Assembly: GCA_025765595.1 (NCBI GenBank)
Contig: JAIVFH010000100.1
Location: forward strand, 54,920 to 118,919
Length of the DNA: 64,000 nt
Direction of reading: 5' to 3'
Origin: Obelidium mucronatum
Lineage: Eukaryota; Chytridiomycota; Chytridiomycetes; Chytridiales; Chytriomycetaceae
The position numbers and the translations under genes are program-made. Each line of letters begins with the position of its first letter. Position 1 is the first letter of the stretch. The notes beneath the pieces are model-generated. The model worked only from the letters and a program-made list of their open reading frames with translations. It ran no database searches and had not been told where the DNA came from. This document shows, in pieces, positions 10,201-20,500 of this stretch.

Positions 10201-10989
10201 AGGAACCCGCCCATCAGCATCGTCCACACTTCGAGGGAAAATGCCTCAAAGAACATCATCTCGAAAAACAATAGACACAGTCAAGATTGTATTCGATAAC
10301 CAAAGCTCATCGGAGCAGCTAAATCAACAAGGATATCCCAACACTTCTCTGGACGGATTCGTCCCAACTCCACCAAGTCAATCTGGACAGAATTCCATGA
10401 ATGGGTCACATCTCTCGTTTCCCCCAACGGTTGCAACAGTTTCTGAAATTTTTTCAAAGTTTATTGCACTTGTTGTTGATGACTCTCTTATGAACCGTGC
10501 AATTCTCACAAAAATCTTGGAGAAATTTGGTAAATTCCATGAAATTGTGGAAGTTGCGAGTGGCCATGAGGCCATCAAAGTTTGCCAGCAAAAGAAGGTT
10601 TGTATTATTTTCATGGATTTGGAAATGCCGGGAATGAGTGGGTAAGCCTTTTTCTTTCTTTTCTTTCTGTTGGGTGATTGTCGACCAACGATTTTATCGG
10701 CAGCGAGGAAGCAACAGCGCGGATACGTGGACTAGGAATCACAATTCCGATTATTGCCGTGACAGGAAACGCGATCCGTGGAGACGATGCGGGTCCGTTG
10801 CATCAAGTTGGAATCAGCACAATCATCAAAAAACCTGTCGACAGAAACAAAGTCGTTGAGCTATGCAGAACTCTGGTTAATTTCCGAAACGCTTCGTTGG
10901 TTTCTCCAGAGGGACAGTTGACGTCTGGGGCAGGCGGAGCGCGACTGAGTGTTGGCAGTGCTGGTTTAGGGAGCTTCCTGCTAGGATAA
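7213..10989 (+). CDS. MASE1-like hybrid histidine kinase with two receiver domains
   Basis: CDS joins 7213..7566, 7623..8786, 8835..9803, 9872..10641 and 10704..10989 (3543 nt, 1180 aa; introns 48-68 nt). Residues about 40-340 form eight or more membrane segments, including an IWPANGVHVAALL motif typical of MASE1 sensors. A histidine-kinase core follows. Its H-box keeps His (FHGPAIS, ~388) but lacks the usual following acidic residue, and the ATPase part keeps a G2-like SGLGMATAKKIVE while the DxGxG box is degraded. Two receivers follow: REC1 (~768-890: VDD, FLDLEMP, LTS, QKP) and REC2 (~1024-1150: VDD, FMDLEMP, VTG, KKP), both complete. It likely senses a membrane signal and relays phosphate to an HPt/response-regulator pathway, though kinase activity itself is doubtful. 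Confidence 0.88.
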
Positions 10990-11183
10990 GCAGTAGTATT
11001 TCTCATGAGATTGTAAGGGATGTCGATGAGTAAAATACGTGTTTGTTTTTTTTATGCGACTCCCATGAGGTCAAAATTTTTTTCAAGCTTGCCCAATTCA
11101 GGCTGAAACAGGAAGAAATCTATCCAAGGTTATTAAAAAATGGCGCTTTAAAAAACACCACCACAACAAGAACAAATCATAAA

Positions 11184-11906
11184 ATGAGCGAATATTCAGT
11201 TGGATTCAGCGACTTTTTTGTTTCTGAATTAACGTCAGATTCAGAAGACTCTCAAGCTCCAGGCGTTCGACTCACTCTGGAACAACGCAGAACAAGACAT
11301 AACGTGCGTAAAGAAAACAGAAGATCATCTGCAATGAAGCCAAAGGTACTCCTTGCTACCAACGGGTAGTGCTAATGGTGGAGCAACCCCACCATTGGAG
11401 TCATCGTGATCATCACTCAAGCCACGGTAGAAACGCAATCTCTCGTTAGAACGGTTGGCTGCGCTTGAATGCACGAATCTCATCATTGTTGACGGTGAAC
11501 CAGTCTCTTGACCCCGATATTCAGAAGGCTCAGTTGGAAGGTAATCAGCGCTGCCATCAACAGTGCCACCTTTATGCTTGACGCTATTGGTGGAGGTGGT
11601 GGTGTTTTAAAACCTGAAGCAGAGGAACAAGAATGTGATGAGGACGATGATGATAACGATGATGCACTCTCAGCAACGACATCGTCAACTACTCACGCTA
11701 CAAAAAAGAGAGTTCTTGCAGATCGCGTGAAGGATTTAATTGGTATCTCGGATCAATTCAAAGTAGCCGCTGAAAAGCTGAGGGATGAAGTAGTTCCGAC
11801 TTTACACATTTCTGCGACTGCTAAACGTGGGATGGAAAAGAAGGAAAAGAGAGTGGATAAGGTCATCAGAAGAGTTACGCGTGAATTAGCAAAAGCCGAA
11901 CTTTGA
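11184..11906 (+). CDS. Small acidic/coiled-coil protein, unrecognised
   Basis: CDS joins 11184..11345, 11450..11540 and 11620..11906 (540 nt, 179 aa). The joins remove stops in all three pieces and give a continuous protein. The N-terminal ~55 residues are Ser/Arg-rich (SDSEDS, RRTRHNVRKENRR). A short helical stretch (ISSLLTVNQSLDPDIQ) follows, then an acidic run CDEDDDDNDD, and a Lys/Glu-rich helix to the end (EKKEKRVDKVIRRVTRELAKAEL overall pattern). There is no signal peptide or membrane segment. I do not recognise the family; a subunit of a larger complex is possible but not shown. Confidence 0.6.
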
Positions 11907-12009
11907 TTTGTTTGATATTGAAAACCATTGGATTAAATATAGTATTATCATGATGAGAGATGTTTATTCCCTTTTCGAAATGCAATGTTAAGTACTCTCC
12001 TTTTGTTCA

Positions 12010-13035
12010 TCAACAAACAACTACCACCTTGTAGTTTCTCTCGCTCAACTCTTTACCAAAAGAACCAAAGCTGATGCCTCCTTGCAAGGCTGGACCACAC
12101 TTTCCAATCTGGACACTTCCATTATGATCGACAATGGCCAAAAACAGTCTCTCGCCGTTGGCTTCGTGACCAGCGTCCAAAGGCTGCTGGGTCAGTCCAG
12201 CAAGGTTCAATGGACCTGTCTGGGGGATAACGCTGACCTGCGTTTGGTGATCCACAGAGAACTTCGTAGCCTTGTTTGAGGGCTTCTTCTTTGCCGCCGT
12301 AGGACAAGTAGAGAGTGGATCCGTTGATCTTGCCCAAGTGCCAACCACCAGCAAAGGGGGCTCTTCCAGCATACAGAGGCGAGTTGTCGGTGTCTCTGCC
12401 CTAATTGAATCGCGTCCTGAGGAACATGCTGTTTGTTTTTATCGTAACAATGAGTGACACGTATTATAAATTTAATGCGAAGTGAGACTCAACTGTTCCT
12501 GGGACAATTGCGCGCCAGAACAAGGGACCGCGTGATGAGTTGTACTGAGTGAAAGCAGGAGCATTGCTTTGAGCATTGTGCTTCTTGTTTTCTCGCCACT
12601 GGTGAACCGCAAAAGCACCAAGGCCAACAACGGCTGCTGTTCCGAGGACTCCTTCAGCAACATGCATTCCGGTGCTGTTCCAGATGCTCTGCTCCTGCTG
12701 TTGTTGTTGCTGTTGTTGCTGGGGTGGCTGCTGGGGCTGGTTGTACGAAGGCTGTGGGGCTGGCTGGCCGCCGTAAGTTGGCGTTGGTTGTGGCTGGTTG
12801 TATCCCTGGGGTGCTCCGCCAACATTCACGATTGTGCCTGGAAGAAACAAGAAGCAGTCAGGAAAGGTTGCTCAAACAAAAGCAATTTGTGTTTAACACT
12901 GTAGTTACCAATCTGCATGTCATACACGTGGTTCTGCAATCCTGGGTTCAGGTTGTAGAGCTGTTCGAGAGTGAGGCCGTGGCGTTGGGCAATCTCGTAG
13001 TGAGTATCACCAGCGACAACAGTGTATTGAGTCAT
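12010..13035 (-). CDS. LysM-DM9 protein (two single-base frame breaks)
   Basis: Exons 13035..12909, 12837..12494 and 12428..12010. The start MTQYTVVAGDTHYEIAQ opens a LysM domain (residues ~2-45, ending YNLNPGLQ...IG) with no signal peptide, so the protein is probably cytosolic. A Gln/Pro-rich linker and a hydrophobic Gly/Ala stretch (GTAAVVGLGAFAV) follow, then a DM9/DUF3421-type region (VPQDAIQLG, GRDTDNSPLYAGRAP, SYGGKEEA, YEVLCGSP, DAGHEANGERLF, IGKCGP). The frame slips at ~12401-12402 (TT[AG]GGC) and ~12238-12239 (GC[AG]GTC). Removing one base at each restores alignment with the divergent paralogue at 13407. DM9 proteins in animals bind sugars; binding here is inference. The breaks probably come from the consensus rather than from decay. 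Confidence 0.78.
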
Positions 13036-13347
13036 TTTGCTTTGTTCTTTTGTGGATTGTTTTTTCCTGCTTAATGAACTTTTTATGCACCTCTTTGGGG
13101 GCGGGAGTTGAACCCTGTGTGTCTTTGGGATCACTTTTCCAGTGATCTTTGAGTCTTTTCGTGTTTCTTTCTTGGACTCTTTTCTTCCTTGCCATGCGAG
13201 TATTTATCCGTTACAATCCCTGTTGATCTCATCCACTCTCGCCTTCTGTTTCAGGTTGTTCCTTGTTTGGAAACAAATTGCCACGTTTTTGAATTTCATT
13301 TTCGCGCCTCCAAAAGTTCAAAAATCGGCCTTTGCCAAAAAAACAGG

Positions 13348-13355
13348 TATAAAAG
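13348..13355 (+). promoter_or_regulatory. TATA box of the DM9 gene
   Basis: TATAAAAG lies 52 nt upstream of the ATG at 13407. It is the clearest TATA element in the 371-nt region shared by the two divergent DM9 genes. A weaker CATAAAAAG is readable on the minus strand near 13080 for the LysM-DM9 gene. The C-rich and T-rich blocks between them were not assigned. Confidence 0.6.
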
Positions 13356-13406
13356 CCACGCACTTTCCCTTCCGAATTACAAACAACCAAACAACAAAAA
13401 CACAAA

Positions 13407-14118
13407 ATGGGTCTCTTTGGAGGAAACGACGACGACAAACACGATGACGACAAGCCAATCTGGGAGAGCACCGGATTCAAGATCCTTGCGGGTGCTGCCG
13501 TTGTTGGACTCGGTGCCTACGCCGTCCACAACTGGAGAGAAAAGAAGAGACACGATGCCTCTTCCAACGCTCCAGCCTTCTCTAGCTACCAGACCAGTGC
13601 TGGTCCAGTCATCTGGCGATCAGTTACCCCAGGAACCAACTTGCCACAAGACGCCCTCCAGCTTGGTCGTGGTACGTGTCTGATTTTCCCCTTAAAAAAC
13701 ATAATTCATTCATTAACTCTTTTCCACACAACAGACACTGACGGCTCTCCTCTCTACGCTGGTCGCGCTCCAATCTACGGTGGCTGGCACATTGGAAAGG
13801 TGAACGGAACCACCTGCTACGTCTCCTACGGCTGGCCACGAAGAAGCCATCAAGGGTAACTTTGAAGTCCTCTGTGGAAGCCCCAAGGCTGTCTCTGTTG
13901 TCCCACAAGAAAAGGACTTGGACTTGGACACTTTGCCACACCAACCAATTGATGCCGGTCACGAAGCCAACGGTGAGAGACTCTACGTTGCTTTGATCGA
14001 CAAGGATGGATCTACCCAGATTGGAAAGTGTGGTCCAAACTTGGAGGGTGGTGCCAACTACGGGTTCTTTGGAAAGGAGTACACCGCCAAGCACTACCGT
14101 GCCGTTGTCTTGTTGTAA
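13407..14118 (+). CDS. DM9-domain protein (one single-base frame break)
   Basis: Exons 13407..13671 and 13735..14118. After an acidic start (DDDKHDDDK), the protein matches its divergent neighbour almost segment by segment: IWESTGFK, AAVVGLGAYAVHNWREKK, SNAPAF, LPQDALQLGRDTDGSPLYAGRAP, VSYG, HEEAIKG, FEVLCGSP, DAGHEANGERLYVALI, IGKCGPNLEGG. It lacks the LysM domain. The frame slips by one base at 13832-13833 (GG[CT]GGC). Dropping either base gives SYGGHEEAIKG as in the paralogue. The intron is 63 nt and lies later than the third intron of the paralogue. DM9 repeats suggest a soluble carbohydrate-binding or membrane-associated protein, but function in fungi is not established. Confidence 0.8.
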
Positions 14119-14233
14119 AAAAAAAAAACTCATCATCTGGTACTCTGTTCTTTTTTGCATTTATCGTTGAATAAAAGGAAAGATATGAATTGTAATTAAG
14201 TTCGTTTTTTCTGGTGCCCATTTTATTTTTTCT

Positions 14234-15493
14234 TCATCCAATTGTTACTGAAGGAAGTCCCTTGTTCAAACTCTCGAGCAGAACACACGCCTTACAAAGT
14301 TTGTTCGAAGAAATATAGCCACATCGTTCGCAGTTTCCTTGTTTTTGAGTTACCCCACGCGCCTTCTTCGTATTCTTCCCAGCAGCATCAGCCGTTATTG
14401 CAGCTGGAGTAGTAGTAGTAGTAGAAGAAGTGTCCAACTGATATGCCTCCCCTGAGTGAATAATATCCATAATCGCACTCGGTCGCACTTTTTCCAAATC
14501 CTTCAAAAACACACGCGCATACCCCCGATACGCTTCAACAGAATACGTGCATTCCGTGCTGAAATAGTCGAGTTGCAAGAAATAAGCGTACATGACGATT
14601 TCCTTTTCATAAGTGTATTTGAAGGGTTTCGAACGTGGGATTGTGAGTGGCGCGGTTGGGGCGGCTTCATCGGATGTCTCAATGGTTTGAGTTGTTATTT
14701 GGGTGCATCGAGTGAGTCTGGCAAAGTCTCCACGGAATACTGATTAGTTAAGTTACAGTTAGTTATGAAGAAATAAAAACCAATAATAATTAAAATAATA
14801 ATAATAAAATACTCAACAGTTCATCAACACTGTTTCAGCCACATCGTCAGCATTGTGCCCAGTGACAATATGATCCACCTTCAACCGTGCTGCCCCTCGA
14901 TCCAATGCTTGACGCCGAAACACTCCACAGAAGGTACAGTTGTTTTTAGTTCCGATTTGAGCAACAATCTATTATTTGTATAGTTGAAGGAAGAGTTTTT
15001 TCTGTTAACATTCTGTTGACAAGACCTTTCTTTTTCTTATTTACTTTGTCCATACTCCAGCCATATAATTCCTCATACGATACAATCAGCAATGGAAGGG
15101 AGTATTGCTGCTGATTCCTTTTAACTGTTTCGAGGGAGTCATCTCTGTACCCTGCAATTCCTTCATCAATGGACAGGAGGCAAAGATCCAGGCCGTAATC
15201 GTATCTATCGTTGAGCAGCTTCATGGTATGAGCCAACACGGTTGAGTCCTTTCCACCTTTCAAAAATAAATAAATTATGATGGTGCTTAAGAAAGGGATA
15301 GGCCCAAGAAAGAAGACAAACCTGAGGCTGCAATGGCCACCTTGTCGCCCCGCTTGAATAGTTTGTTGTCAACGATTGTACGGTGGATTTCATACTCAAA
15401 CACGGCATAGAAGCAGGTTTTACAGATTTGTTGACCGGTTTTGGGTCGTTTGAGTTGGGCTCGTTCGGTGTTGCACAGAACACATTTCTTCAT
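14234..15493 (-). CDS. NCS6: Cytoplasmic tRNA 2-thiolation protein 1 (Ctu1/Ncs6)
   Basis: CDS joins 15493..15322, 15256..15045, 14968..14818 and 14739..14234 (1041 nt, 346 aa). The protein thiolates U34 of tRNA-Lys, -Glu and -Gln in the cytosol with Ctu2/Ncs2 and sulfur from Urm1. Visible marks: N-terminal zinc CxxC pairs (MKKCVLC, CKTC), PP-loop SGGKDST formed across the first intron, ELYGWSMD, a catalytic-region [26 protein letters not shown], and a C-terminal zinc module [16 protein letters not shown]. Length fits the family. A Thr/Ala-rich insert precedes the last zinc module. All four exon joins preserve family motifs, so the assignment is firm. Confidence 0.97.
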
Positions 15494-15632
15494 CTTCAAA
15501 AAAAAAAAAAAGGAATTGAATAAAATTAAATCAGATAAATGAGTGATAAATGAGTAATAGAAACGGAAATAATATACCAATCGAGAATAATAAGTATTCT
15601 TTGTTCAATTTATTTTTTTATTTTTTTTATTT

Positions 15633-17483
15633 TTAAAACTCATGTGTTGCTCGAATCTGATCCAACAGTTCCTCAAGTCTTTCGTGACTTTCCAATTCAT
15701 TATCTTTTTCGATGCGTTTTTCATGGAGTTTACGCAATTGCTGGTCAATATGCATGATTCGATCTGCAGAATTCTGGAAGGCGATCGAAGAGTCTCCTTC
15801 GATTCCTGGATTCTCGTCATCGTCGTGTAAGGCGTGGAGTGCCAGAACGGATTGCACGTCTTTGTTTGAAGTTCAACGATACTAATAATAAAAAGTAGGG
15901 GGTAAAGAAGAGACATACCTCTAGCCGATGATGGAGGATACATTGGTGTCGAAATTCCGGAAGCCGAAGGCGTCCAAACCGACGGTGTCCAGATTAAACT
16001 TGCAACGTCTTTGTTGTCGTCGCCGTATAAAGATACAAGTTCCCTTTTTTTTTAAGTTTTGAGAAAATATTTTAAGCTCGAGAAAAAAAACATAACTCAA
16101 CTGATCTATTTTGGCCAGACGGTCCAGTTCTGTGGGATCCAGCCATGTATTGGCTGGTCTAGTGTTACTATGGTGAGATTTTCTGGCTGAATGAGCCGTG
16201 GACGCGATCTCGTCAGGAAATTCCCCCTCGTTCAAGCCCAGATTCAAACCATAACTATCGGGATCGTCGTAATCATCATCATCCTCATCAACGGCACCCA
16301 ACTCGTCCTCTGTTTGACCTAGAATTCTATTCACGCGATCCTGCTCAACTTCCGTCATGGCGTGGTAAAACCTGGCTTGTGGACCCAGCACGATATTCCT
16401 CTGAATAAAGTCACCCAGCTTGTATCCCTTCTTTTCAGCGATTGGTTTTCCATCTGGACCTAATGGGACTTGTTCCAGTTGTTCCTGCGATGTAATGGAC
16501 GGTTGCTGACGAAGGGCACCCGCAGAACGTCTTTGAGATCCATTCGCATTGAGTTTCTTTCGAGCAAGTAGCTTTGGCTCGGTGAGGAAAGTCCGCGTGT
16601 CCAAAGAATGCACGCTTCGGAGTTCGAAATCGGCTTCTGAAGTCCCCCCGCCAGTGATGGAGCTTGTATCGTCGTCGCCGCGGGTGGAATCTTCTTTGTA
16701 GTTGCTTAAAGAGCTATGGATGGATGTTTCGGTTGTATGGGGTTTCGAGTTTACGATTGTTTCATGGGATGTACTTGGCTTTGAAGAAAAAGATTCGGCG
16801 AGAAGAGTCTTTTCAGTGAGGATCGAGTCCAAGAGTTTGATTTTTCGGAATCCGTCGAGGATTTTGTGGCGGGTTTCGTCTGTTTCGTGCTGTTATTTTT
16901 TTTTTATTTATTTATTATTTATTTTGAGTGTTCATGAAAGGAAACAACCAAATCTAACAAAGTACACACCTTGTTCCGTTCCATTAAAGCGGACTCATAT
17001 GCATCCAAATCTTGAATTTCGTTAGAAATCAGTGTTGCATTCCCTGTGGATACAACTTCCTTCACTTTCTGGAGGTACAAGTCAAGTTCAGCCTAACCAA
17101 AGTCCGTCCAAACAAAAAGAGAAGATATTTTTAGATACGTCTAAGTTAGATAGCATATCGAAAGTCTCTAACTCGTTCAGTTTCCCAATCTTCCTGGCGC
17201 TTGAGAATATCATTCACCACGTCAGTTGAAGATAATGTGGCTGGCGTGCTGCATAGAGTATTTGGTTCAGAAGAAACTAAGCTGATCATGGGGGCATCTG
17301 TTTGTTTTTTGTGTGGAGGGATCGGGTTGTTAGTGATGTGTTTGGTTGATTCTGAGGCTGTAGACGCGTTGTAGTACCAGTCTCTGGAGCCAGTTGAGTC
17401 AGACCCTTTTTAACTTTGATATTTTGGCCTTGGGAACGGTTTGAATCTGCCGACGATACAGTAGATCTGATGATTCTCTTCAT
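15633..17483 (-). CDS. FSIP1-like protein
   Basis: Core exons 17289..17173, 17092..16970, 16889..16102, 16043..15919 and 15859..15633 give 459 aa from the in-frame ATG at 17289. An upstream frame starting MKRIIRSTVSS at 17483 reaches the same exon only after two one-base slips, so the real start is probably 17483. Features: a helical region (EDWETERAELDLYLQKV), a Ser-rich middle, the block LGDFIQRNIVLGPQARFYHAMTE, an acidic Asp run, WLDPTELDRLAKIDQ, and a C-terminal coiled coil. The FIQRNI...MTE block resembles fibrous-sheath-interacting protein 1. That would fit a zoospore flagellum, but the match is from memory of the motif. Confidence 0.6.
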
Positions 17484-17539
17484 GATTATTTATTTTTATT
17501 TTTATTACAATTTATTTGTGTTTTGTAACTTCACCCTCA

Positions 17540-20500
17540 ATGTCGTCCAGCACACTCGGGTTTGATCCGTACGAAGTGCTCGGAGTCAGCCGCACAGCCA
17601 CGCAGAGCGACATCAAGCGGGCATACCACCGTGTGTCGCGACAGCTGCACCCGGACAAGGTGAGTGTTCTCCCCTTGCAGCGCCAGCTCGCTTCTGATTG
17701 GCTGGTATTCCAGGGCGGCAGCACCGCGCAGATGGCGCGCGCGAACCAGGCGAACGACGTGCTCGGCGACCCCGAGAAGCGGCGCGCGCACGACCGGGCG
17801 ACGGCAAACTATGCGGGCGCGCCAAGCCATGCGCACGCCGGGGCGTACGAGCCGACGTTCGACGACATGCTGCGCCACTTTATGTTTGCGCAGTTTGCGC
17901 GAGAGTTCCACGGCTACGGGGGCGAAGACGATGAGTGCGAGGAAGAGTATGAGGGGGAGTATGAGGATGAAGGGGAGTGCGAGGACGACGATGGGGAGGA
18001 ATACTTGGACAGCATCGACGTGGACGAAGTTCTGGCAGATATTCCCGAAGATATTGGCGATGCGGCGTTTGTTGGGGCGTTCAGAGACGCCTTGGATGCA
18101 AGCGCGCGCGAGGTGCTGGGCTTCAAAATGCGTGAGTTCTCTGCTCTACAAATCAAAACTATTTTAAAACTGTTGCACTTCTTTCAAAGCCCAACCGCCA
18201 AGAAACTTGGCATGCCATCGCCATCCGGAAGGAAGATGGTGTTTTGACTGGAACGAAGCAACAGACGACCCCATATCAGTATACCCAATCGCGTACAGAA
18301 TCGAAATCAAACAAGGCGTTCTACCGTGGTCTCGAGTTTGGTCGGGTGTGGGAACGGCATTCTCAATAGGAATCCCGTTTCATACCACAGTTGAATGTCG
18401 AATCCGTACAATTTCTGTTCAAGGGCATTCACGTTTTGCTACATTTCCAAAACTGACTGGGAATCAAATGGAAAGCGACTGTCAACCGGCGGGCGCTTCG
18501 ACTACCAAAGCGCCGAGTTCTCAGCCTGGAACGTCGTCGAGACCAAAACCAGATCCAAAACCTGAACCTATACCTAATCCGAAACCTGAACCCGTTAAAT
18601 CATTCAAAGTCACCTCACGAATTTTGGATGACCTGTCTTCTCCATTAAAGCCAAACTACAAGACGGAAGTCACATTTATTTGGGAACTCGCATCAACAAC
18701 AACATCAACGAAAGTAAATGTAACGAAAATTCACATTTTGCAGCGGAAAAGGGGATCCAATGATGCCGGTTTTTCATCCTGTTGGTCTGGACCATCCATT
18801 AATACGAAAGCAACGATTCAATTCGAAAATGAATGGGGAATCTATGAATTTGCAATCAAGGTTTTTCTTGATTTTATTTTTTTTATGTATAACACGCCCC
18901 CGCCACCTTTTAACTTGAGTTGCTAACATATACACCCAAAAAAAAAATAGACAGAATCAGCAACAGGAGCCCAAAGCAACCACACACCCACAACCACCCA
19001 AACCCACCACATCCCACCACCCCTCCTCCGATCCACCCAAACACGCATCCAAGCCCTCAAAACCACCTCCTTAACACTCACATCCCTCCTCACATGTCTC
19101 CGCGGGGAACAAGCGAAACTCGGCACCGTGACAGCCTTCACAGAGACGGAGGCGTCAGCAAAAGAGCATCTCCTTTCGGTTCTAGGAAAAGAGATTGACG
19201 CTGCGATGGAGAAAGTGGGATTCAAAGATGGAGAATCTGACGGCGTTGTTGTGTAAACATGTTGGGACGGAGGTTGTTGGGGCTGAGGTTTTGTTTGGGA
19301 GGGGGTGGAAAGATGTGGATGGTGGTGGTGGTGGTGCTGGCTGGTGGCGGTGGTGGTGCGAGTCACAATTCAAAATGGAGCACCTTTTTGAAAACTTTGG
19401 GGATGGTTGGTGGTGGTGGGAGTAGTAGTGGTGGGAACGTGAAGCCAAGTGGCAGCGGGGGTGCAACCGGTGCCGGCCTTGGAACTGCAGCGGTGGTTGA
19501 GAGTTTGGATAAATTCACGGCAGAGGTTGTCAAGAAGCATATTGGATTCCTTGTGACGCGAGCGTGTAGTGAATTGCGGGTTGGCGCCTTTGTGGTAGAT
19601 GCAAACAGTGTCAAAATTGACAGCGGCGGCGGCGGCGGCGATAGCCGAGGACGACGACGGCGGCGACGACGACGAGGATGAAAGTTCTGCTTCAGTCTCG
19701 TACACTGGAAAGCGTCCCGATAGTCGGGTGGGGAGTATTCATCAATGTGTGGGGCTTGATTGGAATAACAAAGAAACGGTGGGGTCAGTTTGGGTATGGA
19801 ATTGGGGATTGGACGGGGGTGATTGAGTTTTGGATGGATCAATGCAGTGGCTGCTGTGAATTCGTTGCGTACAGAGTTGACGATGCGGGTTGAGGCGGAG
19901 GCTGGGGTGATTGCAGCTGTGAGAAGGCAGGCGCAGGGTTGAGAAGGAAGAGAGAAGGCGGAAGAAGCGGGAAAAGCGGGAGGCCGAGGAAGCTGAACAG
20001 AAGCGGGTCAAGGTTGAGGAGGATTTAAAGCGGGCGGCGGAAGAGGAGAAACTGAGGATTGAGAAGGAGAAGGCTGAGGAGAAGGTAAGGCGGCAGGCGT
20101 TGGAAGCTGCTAAAAAGGCGGCGAATGAGGAAGCGCGGAGGGTTAAAGCTGAGGAAGAAGCGAAACGAAGGAAACTTCAGCAAGCGGAAGCAGCTGCCTT
20201 AAAGCAGAAGCAGAGGGAATGAAGAAAAAGCTCGGGCAGCAGCTGCTGCAAAGAAGAAGGTAGAGGAAGAGGCTGCTCTTGCAGCCCGTCCGTAAAGCTG
20301 AGGCCGATTGGTTGGCTGAATCAGAACGCAAAAAGAAGGAGCAACTACAATCCTCTTCCAGCATCCAACCCCACATCAACATCTCCACGTAAAGTCGGTG
20401 CCAGTAAAGCTGGCGCAGGAGCTGCAGGCCCACGCACCAAAGAAGCCAGCCTACCAAACTAAAAGAATTCAAGCGGGAGCTGAATTGGCTAGGCGACGTC

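Noticed and set aside
19363..19842. Pro/His/Arg-rich minus-strand ORFs over the Gly-rich segment
   Set aside because: Reverse complement of GGT/GGC and GAC repeats of the plus-strand gene.
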